From assembly GCA_024234215.1 (NCBI GenBank), contig JACKOQ010000001.1, positions 186,001 through 250,000 on the forward strand: a stretch of DNA of 64,000 bases, read 5' to 3'. This DNA is from Pseudomonadales bacterium. GTDB taxonomy: Bacteria; Pseudomonadota; Gammaproteobacteria; Pseudomonadales; UBA5862. Below the pieces are notes generated by a model. It ran no database searches. It was given only the letters and a program-made list of their open reading frames with translations, and had not been told where the DNA came from. This document shows, piece by piece, positions 38,824-47,728 of this stretch (the first letter of the stretch is position 1; every line of letters begins with the position of its first letter). A program made the translations under genes and the position numbers.

Positions 38824-39745
38824 GACCTCTTTCTGGCACAAGGTCGACAAGACCCTGCGCCACCACCAGCGACGCGCGCAGGTGTGGCTGCGTGATGCCG
38901 CCTGGCCGCTGTTCAGGATGCGAGACTGCCGACCGCTCTTCATCGTCGGCTGCAGCCGCGCCGGCACCACGCTGGTCTACAAGACTTTTTCCGAATCGGT
39001 GGCGCTGGGTTCGCTGCAACGCGAGACCCATGACTTCTGGGCGGCGCTCCATCCACCGGCCGCCATCGGCTGGAAGAGCCATGCCGTCGCCGCCGAACTG
39101 GCCACGCCGGAAGAAGCAGACCGGATTGCCCGCCATTTCTACGCCGAAACCGGCCATCAGCGCTGGGTCGACAAGAACAACCAGGGTGGGCTGTCGATCC
39201 CCTATCTGCTGCGGCTGTTCCCCCGCGCCCACTTCGTCTACGTCAAGCGGGAGCCGGGCGACAACGTCAACTCGCTGATCGAGGGCTGGATGCGGCCCGA
39301 TGAGTTTGCCACCTGGTCGCAACAGCTGCCCGGCGAGGTGGCGCTGGAGCAGGGCCGATTGCGGCAGTGGTGCTTTTTTCTGGCCGAGGGGTGGGAGGCC
39401 TACCGCCATGCCAGCGTCGAGGCGGTCTGCGCCTTCCAGTATCAGGCGATGAACCAGGCGATTCTGACCGCGCGTGATGCGGTCGATCCGCGCCAATGGA
39501 GCGAGATCCACTACGAGGCACTGGTCGACGACCCGGTCGGGGGCTTTCGCACGCTGTTCGAATCCTGCGACCTGCCATTCGATGCGGCGATGGCCCACCA
39601 CTGCGCCACGGTGCTGAAGCGGCCCTACAACGCCTTTTCACCGATCGGCGTCGAGAAGTGGCGCGGCAGCCGCTTTGCCGACAAGGTCGAGCGGGTATTG
39701 CCGCAACTGACCGAGGTGGCCGCTGCCATGGGTTATCCGCGGTGA
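38816..39745 (+). CDS. sulfotransferase family protein
   Basis: A 309-residue P-loop sulfotransferase. The 5'-phosphosulfate-binding loop is FIVGCSRAGTTLVYK at residues 42-56, and the 3'-phosphate region is FVYVKREPGDNVNSLIEGW near 138-156. It should transfer sulfate from PAPS to a hydroxyl, here most likely on the exopolysaccharide or its precursor, which is inferred from position in the EPS operon. It overlaps the ligase gene by eight bases. There is no signal peptide, so modification would be cytoplasmic. Confidence 0.85.
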   Translation: MAETSFWHKVDKTLRHHQRRAQVWLRDAAWPLFRMRDCRPLFIVGCSRAGTTLVYKTFSESVALGSLQRETHDFWAALHPPAAIGWKSHAVAAELATPEEADRIARHFYAETGHQRWVDKNNQGGLSIPYLLRLFPRAHFVYVKREPGDNVNSLIEGWMRPDEFATWSQQLPGEVALEQGRLRQWCFFLAEGWEAYRHASVEAVCAFQYQAMNQAILTARDAVDPRQWSEIHYEALVDDPVGGFRTLFESCDLPFDAAMAHHCATVLKRPYNAFSPIGVEKWRGSRFADKVERVLPQLTEVAAAMGYPR

Positions 39746-39779
39746 GTGGCGGTTGCGGCGACCTGCGCGAAGCGGGCCG

Positions 39780-40949
39780 ATGATCGGGCTGGGGCTGGTT
39801 GCCCTCTGGCTCGCACTGCTGCTCGGCTGGGGCTGGCGTCTGCGTGGCGCGCTTCGGGCGCTGTGGTGCGAACCCTGCCTGAGCCGCCCCGTGCTGATCT
39901 TCGAGAGCGACGACTGGGCGCCGGCGCCGCCGACCCAGCAGGCGGCGCTGAACCGGCTGATCGACACGCTCGCTGCCTTTCGTGATGCCGTCGACCACCC
40001 GCCGGTGATGACACTGGGTCTGGTGCTGAGCGCACCGGTGCAGCAGGCCGGGCAGCTCCAGATTCGCCAGTTCGACGAACCGGCCGCCGAACCGCTGCGG
40101 GCAGTGATTCAACGCGGCATCGATGCCGGACTCTTCTCACCGCAACTGCACGGCGCGGCCCACTACTGGCCGGCGGCCTTTGCAGACTGGCTCGCCGGCG
40201 ATTCGGCGGCCGGTCAATGGTGGGGCGATGCCGCCAACCTGCGCACTGAAACACTGCCCTCGGCGCTGCAGAGCCGCTGGTGGAACCCGCGGCTCGATCC
40301 GCCGGCCGCCCCGGCGGCGGCCGAGGCCGAGGCAGCGGCCGAGGCCGAGGCCACACTGTTCCAGCGCTGCTTCGGCGAGCCACCGCGGGTGGCGGTGCCA
40401 CCGACCTTTCTGTGGCAGGAGGCCGTCGAGACGGGCTGGCGCCGTGGCGGAGTGCGCCATGTCGTCACCCCGGGGCGGCGCTGGCAGGCACGCGATGCCA
40501 CCGGTCGACTGCGTGACGCCGGAGTCGTGCTGCACAACGGTCAGCGCAGCCGGCAGGGGCTCGGCTACCTGGTGCGGGAGTGCTACTTCGAGCCCGAGCG
40601 CGGCCACACCGCCGAGGATGGCTTGCGGGCGCTGACGCAGCAGAGCCGCCTGGCGCGGCCCACGCTGCTGGAGATCCACCGCAGCAACTTCATCGGCGAC
40701 AGCGCGCTGTGCGAACGCGCGCTCCAGGAGTTGCAATGGTTGCTGGAGCAGGCGCTGCGACACCATGGTGAACTGCGCTTTCTCTCCACCCTCGAACTGG
40801 CCGAGCGAATCGACCGCAACGATGCCGACTGGATGCTCCATCAGCCACTGCAACGGCTGAAATTCTTTGTGCGCCGCGGCGCCATCGAGCCCGGCCTCAG
40901 CCGCTGGTTCCAACTGAGCGGGCTGTTGCTGCTGGCGGGGCGCGGGTGA
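39780..40949 (+). CDS. membrane-anchored deacetylase-like (ESDDW motif) protein
   Basis: A 389-residue protein. Residues 1-20 form a single hydrophobic helix. VLIFESDDWAPAP (E42-W46) and QLHGAAHYW (H124, H128) resemble the metal-binding Asp and His motifs of the carbohydrate-esterase-4/deacetylase fold, as seen in a poorly characterised ESDDWG group. An Ala/Glu run at residues 175-191 sits on short near-repeats of gccgag and looks like a recently expanded linker. ATG 39780 is chosen over a GTG-type extension from 39753 because it begins the helix. A deacetylase or lyase acting on the polymer is inference. Confidence 0.62.
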   Translation: MIGLGLVALWLALLLGWGWRLRGALRALWCEPCLSRPVLIFESDDWAPAPPTQQAALNRLIDTLAAFRDAVDHPPVMTLGLVLSAPVQQAGQLQIRQFDEPAAEPLRAVIQRGIDAGLFSPQLHGAAHYWPAAFADWLAGDSAAGQWWGDAANLRTETLPSALQSRWWNPRLDPPAAPAAAEAEAAAEAEATLFQRCFGEPPRVAVPPTFLWQEAVETGWRRGGVRHVVTPGRRWQARDATGRLRDAGVVLHNGQRSRQGLGYLVRECYFEPERGHTAEDGLRALTQQSRLARPTLLEIHRSNFIGDSALCERALQELQWLLEQALRHHGELRFLSTLELAERIDRNDADWMLHQPLQRLKFFVRRGAIEPGLSRWFQLSGLLLLAGRG

Positions 40950-41914
40950 TGACGACGGGCAGCCCCAGCTTCTCGGTGATCATTCCGGTCTACAACGGTG
41001 CCGCCACCCTGGCGCGCGCCATCGACTCGGTGCTGGCGCAGCGCCATCCGGCGCACGAGATCATCGTCGTCGATGATGGCTCGACCGACGACTCCGGCAG
41101 GGTCGCCGCCGGTTATGGCAGCGCGATCCGCTACCTTCGCCAGCCGAACCAGGGGGTCTCGGCCGCGCGCAACCAGGGTGCCGCGCTGGCCAGCGGCGAC
41201 TGGCTGGCCTTTCTCGATGCCGATGACTGGTACCACCCCTGCCGGCTCGAAGCCCATGCCCGGCTGCTGGAGCGCGCCCCCGATGTCGGCTTCATGACCG
41301 GCGATTTCGACTACTTCGACGATGCCGGAAACTTCCTGCGCCGTTCGATGGTCAGCACCCCGCTCGGGCGGCAGCTGCTGCAACAGGCCGATGCGGCGGG
41401 CCAAGCCTTTTTCGGTGGCGAGCAGATCGCCTCCTTCATCGAAGCCCACTTTGGCGACACCCACACCTTGAGTGTCAGGCGTGACTGGTTCATCGAGCTT
41501 GGCGGCTATCCGCTCGGCCTGCCGGTTTGCGAGGATGTCCACTTCCTGATCCGGCTCTGCGCCCGCGCGCAACGCATCGGCGTGCACTGCCAGCCACTGG
41601 CGGTCTATCTGATTCATGGCGCCAGCGCGACCCGGCGCGATCCGGTGCGGGCGCAGGCCGAGACGGTGCGGGCGCTCTCCGCCATCGCCGGGCTGGAACA
41701 GATGCCGCGCTGGATCCGGACCGGTGTCGCCGGCGCCCGCCGCCATGCCCGCTTCGACTGGGCGATGGCCCTGCTGCGCCGCGGTCAGCGTCGCCAGGCG
41801 CTCGCTGCCGTCCTGCCACTGCTCAGCGAACAGCCGTCATGGGCCAGTCTGCGGCAGGTGGCCTCGGTGGCACGCGGCTGCTTCCAGAACCTCCATTCGC
41901 GAACCGAGCCATGA
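40949..41914 (+). CDS. glycosyltransferase family 2 protein
   Basis: A 321-residue GT-A enzyme. SVIIPVYNGAATLARAIDSV starts the domain, VDDGSTDDSG (D42-D43) binds the nucleotide, and FLDADDWY (D90, D92, D93) is the DxD metal motif. LPVCEDVHFLIRL holds the catalytic ED. There are no membrane helices. TGATG junctions with both neighbours show tight coupling. It adds a sugar from an unidentified nucleotide donor. Confidence 0.9.
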   Translation: MTTGSPSFSVIIPVYNGAATLARAIDSVLAQRHPAHEIIVVDDGSTDDSGRVAAGYGSAIRYLRQPNQGVSAARNQGAALASGDWLAFLDADDWYHPCRLEAHARLLERAPDVGFMTGDFDYFDDAGNFLRRSMVSTPLGRQLLQQADAAGQAFFGGEQIASFIEAHFGDTHTLSVRRDWFIELGGYPLGLPVCEDVHFLIRLCARAQRIGVHCQPLAVYLIHGASATRRDPVRAQAETVRALSAIAGLEQMPRWIRTGVAGARRHARFDWAMALLRRGQRRQALAAVLPLLSEQPSWASLRQVASVARGCFQNLHSRTEP

Positions 41915-43074
41915 ACCACCCGCTGCTGGTCATCACCGAACTCTTTCTGCCCACCAAGGGCGGCACCGCAGTCTGGTTCGACGAGGTCTACCGGCGCATC
42001 GGCGGCAAGGAGATCCATGTCGTCACCGCCGCCGTGCCGGGTTCGGACGAGCATGACCGCGACCACCCCAACTCGATCCATCGACTGCGGTTGCAGCGCC
42101 ACCCCTGGCTGCGTCCCGAGAGTCTGGCGATGTACCTGAAGCTGCTCGGCAGCAGCCTGAAGCTGGCATTCACCCAGCCAGTGGTGGCGGTCCATGCCGG
42201 CCGGGTGCTGCCGGAAGGGTTGATCGGCTGGCTGGTCGCCGTCTGCCGGCGCGTGCCGCTGCTGATCTACGCCCATGGCGAAGAGATCACCACCTGGACC
42301 CAGCCGCTGAAGCGCCGGGTGATGCGCTTCAGCTACCGGCGGGCCGACTGCATCATCGCCAACAGCCGCTTCACCTTCGACGAGCTGTGCAAGCTGGGGG
42401 TCGATCCGGCACGGATCCGGACCCTCTTCCCCGGTGTCGACATCGAGCGGTTTCGCCCCGGACTGCCGGCGGCCGATCTGCGCCAGTCGATCGGTGTCGA
42501 CCCGGAGCAGCCACTGCTGCTGTCGGTCGGCCGGCTCAGCCGGCGCAAGGGGTTCGATCAGGTGATCCGGGCGCTGCCCGCGCTGATCGAGGCCGGTTTC
42601 GACCCGCACTATGCCATCATCGGCATTGGCGAGGAGCATGACCCTCTGGCCCGGCTGGCCAGCGAACTGCAGGTGCGCGACCGCCTGCACCTGCTGGGCC
42701 ATGTGCCGACCGACACTCTGCCGCGCTGGTACAACGGCTGCGAGCTGTTCGTGATGCCGAACCGCGAGGTCGATGGCGACACCGAAGGCTTCGGCATGGT
42801 CTTTCTCGAAGCAGCCGCCTGCGGTCGCACCGCCATCGCCGGACTGGCCGGCGGCACCGGCGATGCCGTGGTCGATGGCGAGACCGGGCTGCGCATCGAT
42901 GGCGCCGAACTGCCGGCGCTGACGGCGGCCATCGCGACCCTGCTCGAAGATGCCACGCTGCGCCAGCAGCTGGCCACCCAGGCGCTCAGCCGTGCCCGAC
43001 GGGATTTTTCATGGCACAGCGTGGCGCAGAAGACCGTGCAGCTGCTGCCGAATGGTCGGCGCAACCCTGAATGA
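41911..43074 (+). CDS. glycosyltransferase family 4 protein
   Basis: A 387-residue GT-B enzyme of the PimB/mannosyltransferase-like type. VITELFLPTKGGTAVWFDEVYRRI begins the acceptor domain. LIYAHGEEITTW, ADCIIANSRFT, LSVGRLSRRKGFDQVIRAL and NREVDGDTEGFGMVFLEAAACGRTAIAG form the catalytic and donor sites. The start overlaps the GT2 stop (ATGA). It is the last glycosyltransferase of the plus-strand operon. The sugar cannot be read from the sequence. Confidence 0.9.
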   Translation: MNHPLLVITELFLPTKGGTAVWFDEVYRRIGGKEIHVVTAAVPGSDEHDRDHPNSIHRLRLQRHPWLRPESLAMYLKLLGSSLKLAFTQPVVAVHAGRVLPEGLIGWLVAVCRRVPLLIYAHGEEITTWTQPLKRRVMRFSYRRADCIIANSRFTFDELCKLGVDPARIRTLFPGVDIERFRPGLPAADLRQSIGVDPEQPLLLSVGRLSRRKGFDQVIRALPALIEAGFDPHYAIIGIGEEHDPLARLASELQVRDRLHLLGHVPTDTLPRWYNGCELFVMPNREVDGDTEGFGMVFLEAAACGRTAIAGLAGGTGDAVVDGETGLRIDGAELPALTAAIATLLEDATLRQQLATQALSRARRDFSWHSVAQKTVQLLPNGRRNPE

Positions 43075-43084
43075 GGAGAGAGCG

Positions 43085-43627
43085 ATGAAGCGTATGAGGT
43101 ATTGTCTTGGCCTGTTGTGGTTTTTTTCCATGGCCGTGATGGCGCAGGATTTTGCCCGGACTGCTGAAGAGAACGCCATGTGTGTCGCAGTGATCAACCA
43201 GGGCCGCGACACCTCCGATCAAGCTAACTGGGTGCACATGCACCACTATTGCGACTGTCTGCGTTTTACCCAGCGCGCAGTGAGCAGTGCGAATGAGGCG
43301 CAAAGACGGGACAATCTCGGTCAGGCAGTCGATGGCTGCAACTATGTTCTGGGGCATGTCAGTGAGAATTTCTACATGCGACCGATGGTGCTGGTTTCCC
43401 GAGGACGTGCGTTGGAGTTGGCCAAACGTCCCGCCGAAGCCATTGCCGACTATGAAACCGCCATCCGTCTCAACCCGAGCTACTACAAGGCCTATATCGG
43501 CCTGAGCGATGCCTACATGGCTGTCGGTGACCGCAAAGCAGCGCTGCAGGCAGTCGAGCGTGGCCTTCAGGTCGCGCCGCAATCTACCGGATTGCAGAAA
43601 CGGCTGGCCAAGCTCAAGGGCTCCTGA
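43085..43627 (+). CDS. secreted TPR-repeat protein
   Basis: A 180-residue protein with a signal peptide (LGLLWFFSMAVMA-QD), then a region with three Cys (VCMCVA-like region, MHHYCDCLRF), and two tetratricopeptide repeats at about residues 112-178 (AIADYETAIRLNPSYYKAYIGLSDAYMAVGDRKAALQAVERGL). GAGGAGAG upstream supports ATG 43085. It is probably periplasmic and could be an assembly scaffold for the EPS machine. It ends the plus-strand operon and overlaps the convergent fusion gene by 14 bp. It does not look like the much longer PrsT-type TPR protein of other exosortase loci. Confidence 0.75.
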   Translation: MKRMRYCLGLLWFFSMAVMAQDFARTAEENAMCVAVINQGRDTSDQANWVHMHHYCDCLRFTQRAVSSANEAQRRDNLGQAVDGCNYVLGHVSENFYMRPMVLVSRGRALELAKRPAEAIADYETAIRLNPSYYKAYIGLSDAYMAVGDRKAALQAVERGLQVAPQSTGLQKRLAKLKGS

Positions 43628-46600
43628 CGGCCCCATCCCCAGCCGGTCCCGGCGCCGTCCGCATCAGCGGATCGGCCATGATCCAGCCATCGAGCCGCGG
43701 CCACAATTGCGCCACCACCTCGGGGTGCTGCGCCGCCAGGTCATGCCGGCAGTGCGGGTCCTGCTCCAGGTCGAACAGCAGCTGGCGCGCGCCCTGTTGC
43801 AGCGGCTGATGGACCAGTTTCCAGTGGCCGCGGCGCAGCATGCGGTCCTTGGCCAGCACGATCTGCTGCCGATAATCGGGTTTGATGCCGAGGGTGCCGC
43901 TGCGCTTGTCTGCCACCTCGATCAGTTCGAGCAGGTCGGGGTAGCGCAGGTGGTCTGCCGGCATCCCCGGTGGAGGAGTCAGCCAGATGCCGGTTTCGTT
44001 GAAGGCGTCGAGCATGGCGGGCGGTCTGCCCTCGGTCAGATGGGCCGCCAGCGACACGCCATCGATCTCGTCGGCAGCGGTGATTCCCAGCAGTTCGAGC
44101 AGCGTTGGCAGCAGATCGATGCTGCGCACCACCGCCGCTGATTTTCCGCGAGGCGGCTGGCGCGGATCGACCAGGATCAGCGGTGTGCGCGGGCTGGCCT
44201 CGCCGATCGCCGAGTTGCCCTGGCCCCAGGTGTCATGCTCGAAGAACTCCATGCCATGGTCGCTGTAGAGCACCAGCAGCGTGTTCTGCGTCAGGCCACG
44301 CTGTTGCAGATGGCGCAGGATGCGCGCCAGTTCGGCATCGAGGTTGGCGACACAGCCATCGTAGAGGTCGATGATCTGATCGAGGTCGAACTCCTCGCGC
44401 GCCTCGCCCTGCCGGGCGATGATTTCGAAGGGATCGGTCAGCCGGGTCATCACGAATTTCGACTCGCCCTGGTAGGCCGGATCGCTCTGGCTGATGTAGT
44501 GCGGATATTCCGAACCGAAGGGCGGATGGGTGGTGGAGAGAAACAGGTTGAGAAAGAACGGCTTGGGCTGGCCGGCCAGCTGGTCGATGGCATGGCAGGC
44601 GCGCTGGCTCAGATGGCGGGTCAGCGGGATGCCGGCCAGGTAGTAGAGCTCCGGCAGAAAGCGACGGCCAAAGTGGCTGTGGGTGAAGAGCGACAGGAAC
44701 AGCCGCAGATCCTTGGGCCCCTGGCGGATCAGATACTTGAGGTTCCACTGATCCTCCGGCAGATCGACCTGCTCGAAGCCGAAGCTGAATTTGCCGAGGT
44801 CGGCGCCACACCAGTCGGAGATGGCCGCGGTGTGGTAGCCCGCCGCCCGCAGCAGTTCGGGCAGGGCGGTCACCGGCAGTTGCGTCTGCCCATCATCGAC
44901 AAAGTTGTCACGCACGCCGTGGCGGTGTGGCCAGGTGCCGGTCAGCAGCGAGATCAGGCTCGGTGCGGTGCGGGCGCAGGGTGTGTAGCAGTTGGGGTAG
45001 AACAGGCCGCGCTCGGCCAGTGCATCGAGGGTGGGGCTCAACGGCTTGCCGTGGCGCAGCCGGCCGATCCGGTCGGAGCGCAGGGTGTCGACACCGATCA
45101 TCAGCAGGTTCATCGGTGCGCCGGTGCGGAGCGGGCCGCTCTGCAATGCTCTGGGCAGAAAGCTCCAGCCGGCAATGCCGGTGAGGGTCAGCAGCAGACC
45201 ACCGTGGAGCGCTGCCAGGGCCGGTTCGCCACGCAGGAGGGCGACAATGGCCGCTGCGGTCAGCAGCCCGGTCGGGATCAGCAGCAACAGGGTGGCGGCA
45301 TGCCGCAATCGCGCCGGCGACAGCCGTCGCCACAGCGGATAGAGCCGGCTCAGCCGATAGTGCGCAGAGGCCGCCAGCGCGGCCGGTCGATGGAGCAGCA
45401 GGTGGCAGAAGCGGCCCAGAACCACCATGCCGCTCGACAGCAGCGCGGCAGCGCCCAGCGCCATGGGGCCCGGCACGTCCGCCTGCTGCAAGGTGCTGAC
45501 CGCCATCCAGCCTGCCGCGCCGAGGCTGCCGGTCAGGGTCAGGATCAGCCAGCACCAGAAGGCCAGCCGTCCCATCGCATAGAGGGTGTAAAAGCGAAAG
45601 GCGCCGGTGACCTCGTCCCGAATCTGCGGTCCGGTCTGGCTGAAGTCGATGATCGACTTGGTCACCAGCGCCAGCGTCAGCAGCAGCGCCATGACCGCGC
45701 TGCTGGTCAGCGCCGCCACGGCTTCGCTCTCCAGTGATGGCCGGGTCAGGGCCATGCCCGTCAGACCGGTACCGATTGCGGCCAGCCACAGTGGCCAGCG
45801 CAGCGGCCGGTCGAATGAACACCATGACGGACGCTGCTGTCGGGCAGCGCGTGTGCCGGCGATCTCGCCCAGGGTGGCGGCGACCCGCATCAGATAGAAG
45901 CGGCTGCGGGAAACATTGAGGCTGAACAGTGCCCGACCGCCATGCTCCACCAGCTTGCGGACCATGTAGCGTGGAATCTGCCGCGATGGCGCCTGGATCT
46001 GCATCGCCGCCTTGGAGCGCTGATAGCTTTTGCGCAGCAGATAGCGCAACTCCAGCCGCTCATGCTCGACGAAGTGGTGTTGCACCACGGTCGGAATGTA
46101 GCGCAACCGTTCGCCCTGATTCAGGGCGCGGGCGATGAACTCGGTGTCCTCGCCGCCACCCAGATCGTGTCCCTTCGGCCCCAGTTCGATGCTGAATCTG
46201 CCGGTGCGTCGCAGGGCCTCGGTGCGGGCGAACAGGTTGCCGCCGCCGGGGAGCCGACCCTGCGCGTCGATTTCGAATCCTGCATCGCCGCAGTCGAAGC
46301 AGGGCACCGGCAGCGGATAGATGCGGTAGGGTCCTTCGTCGTGCACCCATGCCGGTTCACTGCCATCCCAATCGGGCAGGATCCTGCCGCAGAAGAGGGT
46401 GGTCTCGGGAAAGGCCGCGGCAGCCTTGACGGTCTCGACCAGAAAATCCTCGGCCACGCGGTGGTCATCGTCGACGAAGGCCACCAGCGTGCTCTCGATC
46501 AGCGCCAGCCCGCAGTTGAGCGCATGGGATTTGCCCGGGCGCGGTTCGGCATGCCAGTCGAGCGCCAGCCAATCCTGCTCTGCGGCCTCTGCCTGATAGG

Positions 46601-46760
46601 CCTCGAGGAGGCGCTGGGTGTCGTCGCTGCAGGCGTTGGCAATCACCAGAATCGACACTGAAATCGCCGGTCGCCGCGCCTGATTCAGGTGGTGCAGGGT
46701 CCGGCGCAGCAGTTCGGCCCGGTTGTGGGTGCAGATGAAGACCGTCAACGAAGCTGACAT
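43614..46760 (-). CDS. GT2 - membrane - alkaline-phosphatase-superfamily (sulfatase-like) fusion
   Basis: A 1048-residue, three-part protein. Residues 1-300 are a GT2 domain (TVFICTHNRAELL; VDDDHR at 96-101; GGGEDTEF at 201-208). About six membrane helices fill residues 322-540. Residues 548-1030 are a sulfatase-like domain: D558 in LLMIGVDTLRSDRIG and D834-H835 in YSDHGMEFF are metal ligands. At the usual Cys/Ser-x-Pro-x-Arg site it reads TAPSLISLLTG, so the nucleophile position is T598 and the signature Arg is missing. Thr nucleophiles are typical of phospho-transferases such as EptA and LtaS, not of sulfatases. A two-step glycan-modifying role is inference. Confidence 0.8.
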   Translation of the reverse strand: MSASLTVFICTHNRAELLRRTLHHLNQARRPAISVSILVIANACSDDTQRLLEAYQAEAAEQDWLALDWHAEPRPGKSHALNCGLALIESTLVAFVDDDHRVAEDFLVETVKAAAAFPETTLFCGRILPDWDGSEPAWVHDEGPYRIYPLPVPCFDCGDAGFEIDAQGRLPGGGNLFARTEALRRTGRFSIELGPKGHDLGGGEDTEFIARALNQGERLRYIPTVVQHHFVEHERLELRYLLRKSYQRSKAAMQIQAPSRQIPRYMVRKLVEHGGRALFSLNVSRSRFYLMRVAATLGEIAGTRAARQQRPSWCSFDRPLRWPLWLAAIGTGLTGMALTRPSLESEAVAALTSSAVMALLLTLALVTKSIIDFSQTGPQIRDEVTGAFRFYTLYAMGRLAFWCWLILTLTGSLGAAGWMAVSTLQQADVPGPMALGAAALLSSGMVVLGRFCHLLLHRPAALAASAHYRLSRLYPLWRRLSPARLRHAATLLLLIPTGLLTAAAIVALLRGEPALAALHGGLLLTLTGIAGWSFLPRALQSGPLRTGAPMNLLMIGVDTLRSDRIGRLRHGKPLSPTLDALAERGLFYPNCYTPCARTAPSLISLLTGTWPHRHGVRDNFVDDGQTQLPVTALPELLRAAGYHTAAISDWCGADLGKFSFGFEQVDLPEDQWNLKYLIRQGPKDLRLFLSLFTHSHFGRRFLPELYYLAGIPLTRHLSQRACHAIDQLAGQPKPFFLNLFLSTTHPPFGSEYPHYISQSDPAYQGESKFVMTRLTDPFEIIARQGEAREEFDLDQIIDLYDGCVANLDAELARILRHLQQRGLTQNTLLVLYSDHGMEFFEHDTWGQGNSAIGEASPRTPLILVDPRQPPRGKSAAVVRSIDLLPTLLELLGITAADEIDGVSLAAHLTEGRPPAMLDAFNETGIWLTPPPGMPADHLRYPDLLELIEVADKRSGTLGIKPDYRQQIVLAKDRMLRRGHWKLVHQPLQQGARQLLFDLEQDPHCRHDLAAQHPEVVAQLWPRLDGWIMADPLMRTAPGPAGDGAVRSP

Positions 46761-46786
46761 GAGCGCATCCTTGCCCGGTCAGACCT

Positions 46787-47728
46787 TCAGGGCTGTACCG
46801 GCCGGTGGCGGCTGCGCCACAGGCCATCGAGGGTGCCGATGAAATGCCACAGCACCACCTCCCGGTGGAAGGCCTCATCGGCCGGTGCCGTCAGGTAGCC
46901 AACCAATGTGCGCCAGGCCGCGCGGGCCAGCTGGGCAAACAGATAGAGCGGAATTCCCGCCAGCCGTCGCTCTCCCGGCAGCCCCACCGTCTGTGCCAAG
47001 TTGCGGCTGGTGTGCGAGCGCCAGCGGCGGAAGTAGCGCTTTTCGACCCGGAACGCCTCGATGCGGTGATGCACCCGCGCCTCGGGCACATGGATCACCT
47101 TGATGCCGGCCCTGATCAGCCGTGCGAACAGCTCGCCATCCTCGCCGCTGGCCAGTTGGTTGCCCTTGCGGCCGCGCTCGGTGTCGAACCGGCCGAAACG
47201 GTCGAACAGCTGGCGACGAAAGGCCATGTTGGCGCCGAACGGCAATCGGTCGAGCGTGTCGATCCGACAGGCTGCGGTCTCGGTCTTGATGGCCAGAAAA
47301 CCGTAAAAACGCTCGGTCAGCCAGGCTGGCGGGGCGACCTCCCAGTCGGGCGCGATGTAGCCACCACAGGCCTCGGCCTGTTCGCGCTCGAGCGCGGCCA
47401 GCACCGTGGCGATCCAGTCGGGTTCGGGGCGGACATCGTCGTCGGTGAACAGCAGCACCTCCCCGCGTGCCGCCGCGATGCCGCAGTTGCGGGCGAACGA
47501 CAGCCCCTGTCGGGGTTCATGCAGATAATGCAGCGTGGCGAACTGCGCCTGCGCGGCCAGCACCACCTCGCGGGTCTGGTCGCTGGAGTTGTTGTCGACC
47601 ACGATCAGTTCCCACTCGACCGTAGACGGCAACTGCTGTGCGGCCAGCGCGTTCAGGGTGTGGCGCAGCGATTCGGCACGGTTGTAGGTGCAGACGATGA
47701 CGCTGGCCTGGATGGTGGAGGCGCTCAT
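46787..47728 (-). CDS. glycosyltransferase family 2 protein
   Basis: A 313-residue GT-A enzyme. ASVIVCTYNRAESLRHTLNAL starts the domain, VVDNNSSDQT is the nucleotide-binding loop, D96-D98 (TDDDVRPEPDW) is the metal motif, and ASGEDGELFARL holds the catalytic ED. It resembles the GT2 part of the downstream fusion protein (shared RxGL/GANMAFRR pattern), suggesting duplication. It is ATGA-coupled to the deacetylase upstream, and the fusion gene follows after 26 bp, so the three form one operon. Confidence 0.9.
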   Translation of the reverse strand: MSASTIQASVIVCTYNRAESLRHTLNALAAQQLPSTVEWELIVVDNNSSDQTREVVLAAQAQFATLHYLHEPRQGLSFARNCGIAAARGEVLLFTDDDVRPEPDWIATVLAALEREQAEACGGYIAPDWEVAPPAWLTERFYGFLAIKTETAACRIDTLDRLPFGANMAFRRQLFDRFGRFDTERGRKGNQLASGEDGELFARLIRAGIKVIHVPEARVHHRIEAFRVEKRYFRRWRSHTSRNLAQTVGLPGERRLAGIPLYLFAQLARAAWRTLVGYLTAPADEAFHREVVLWHFIGTLDGLWRSRHRPVQP

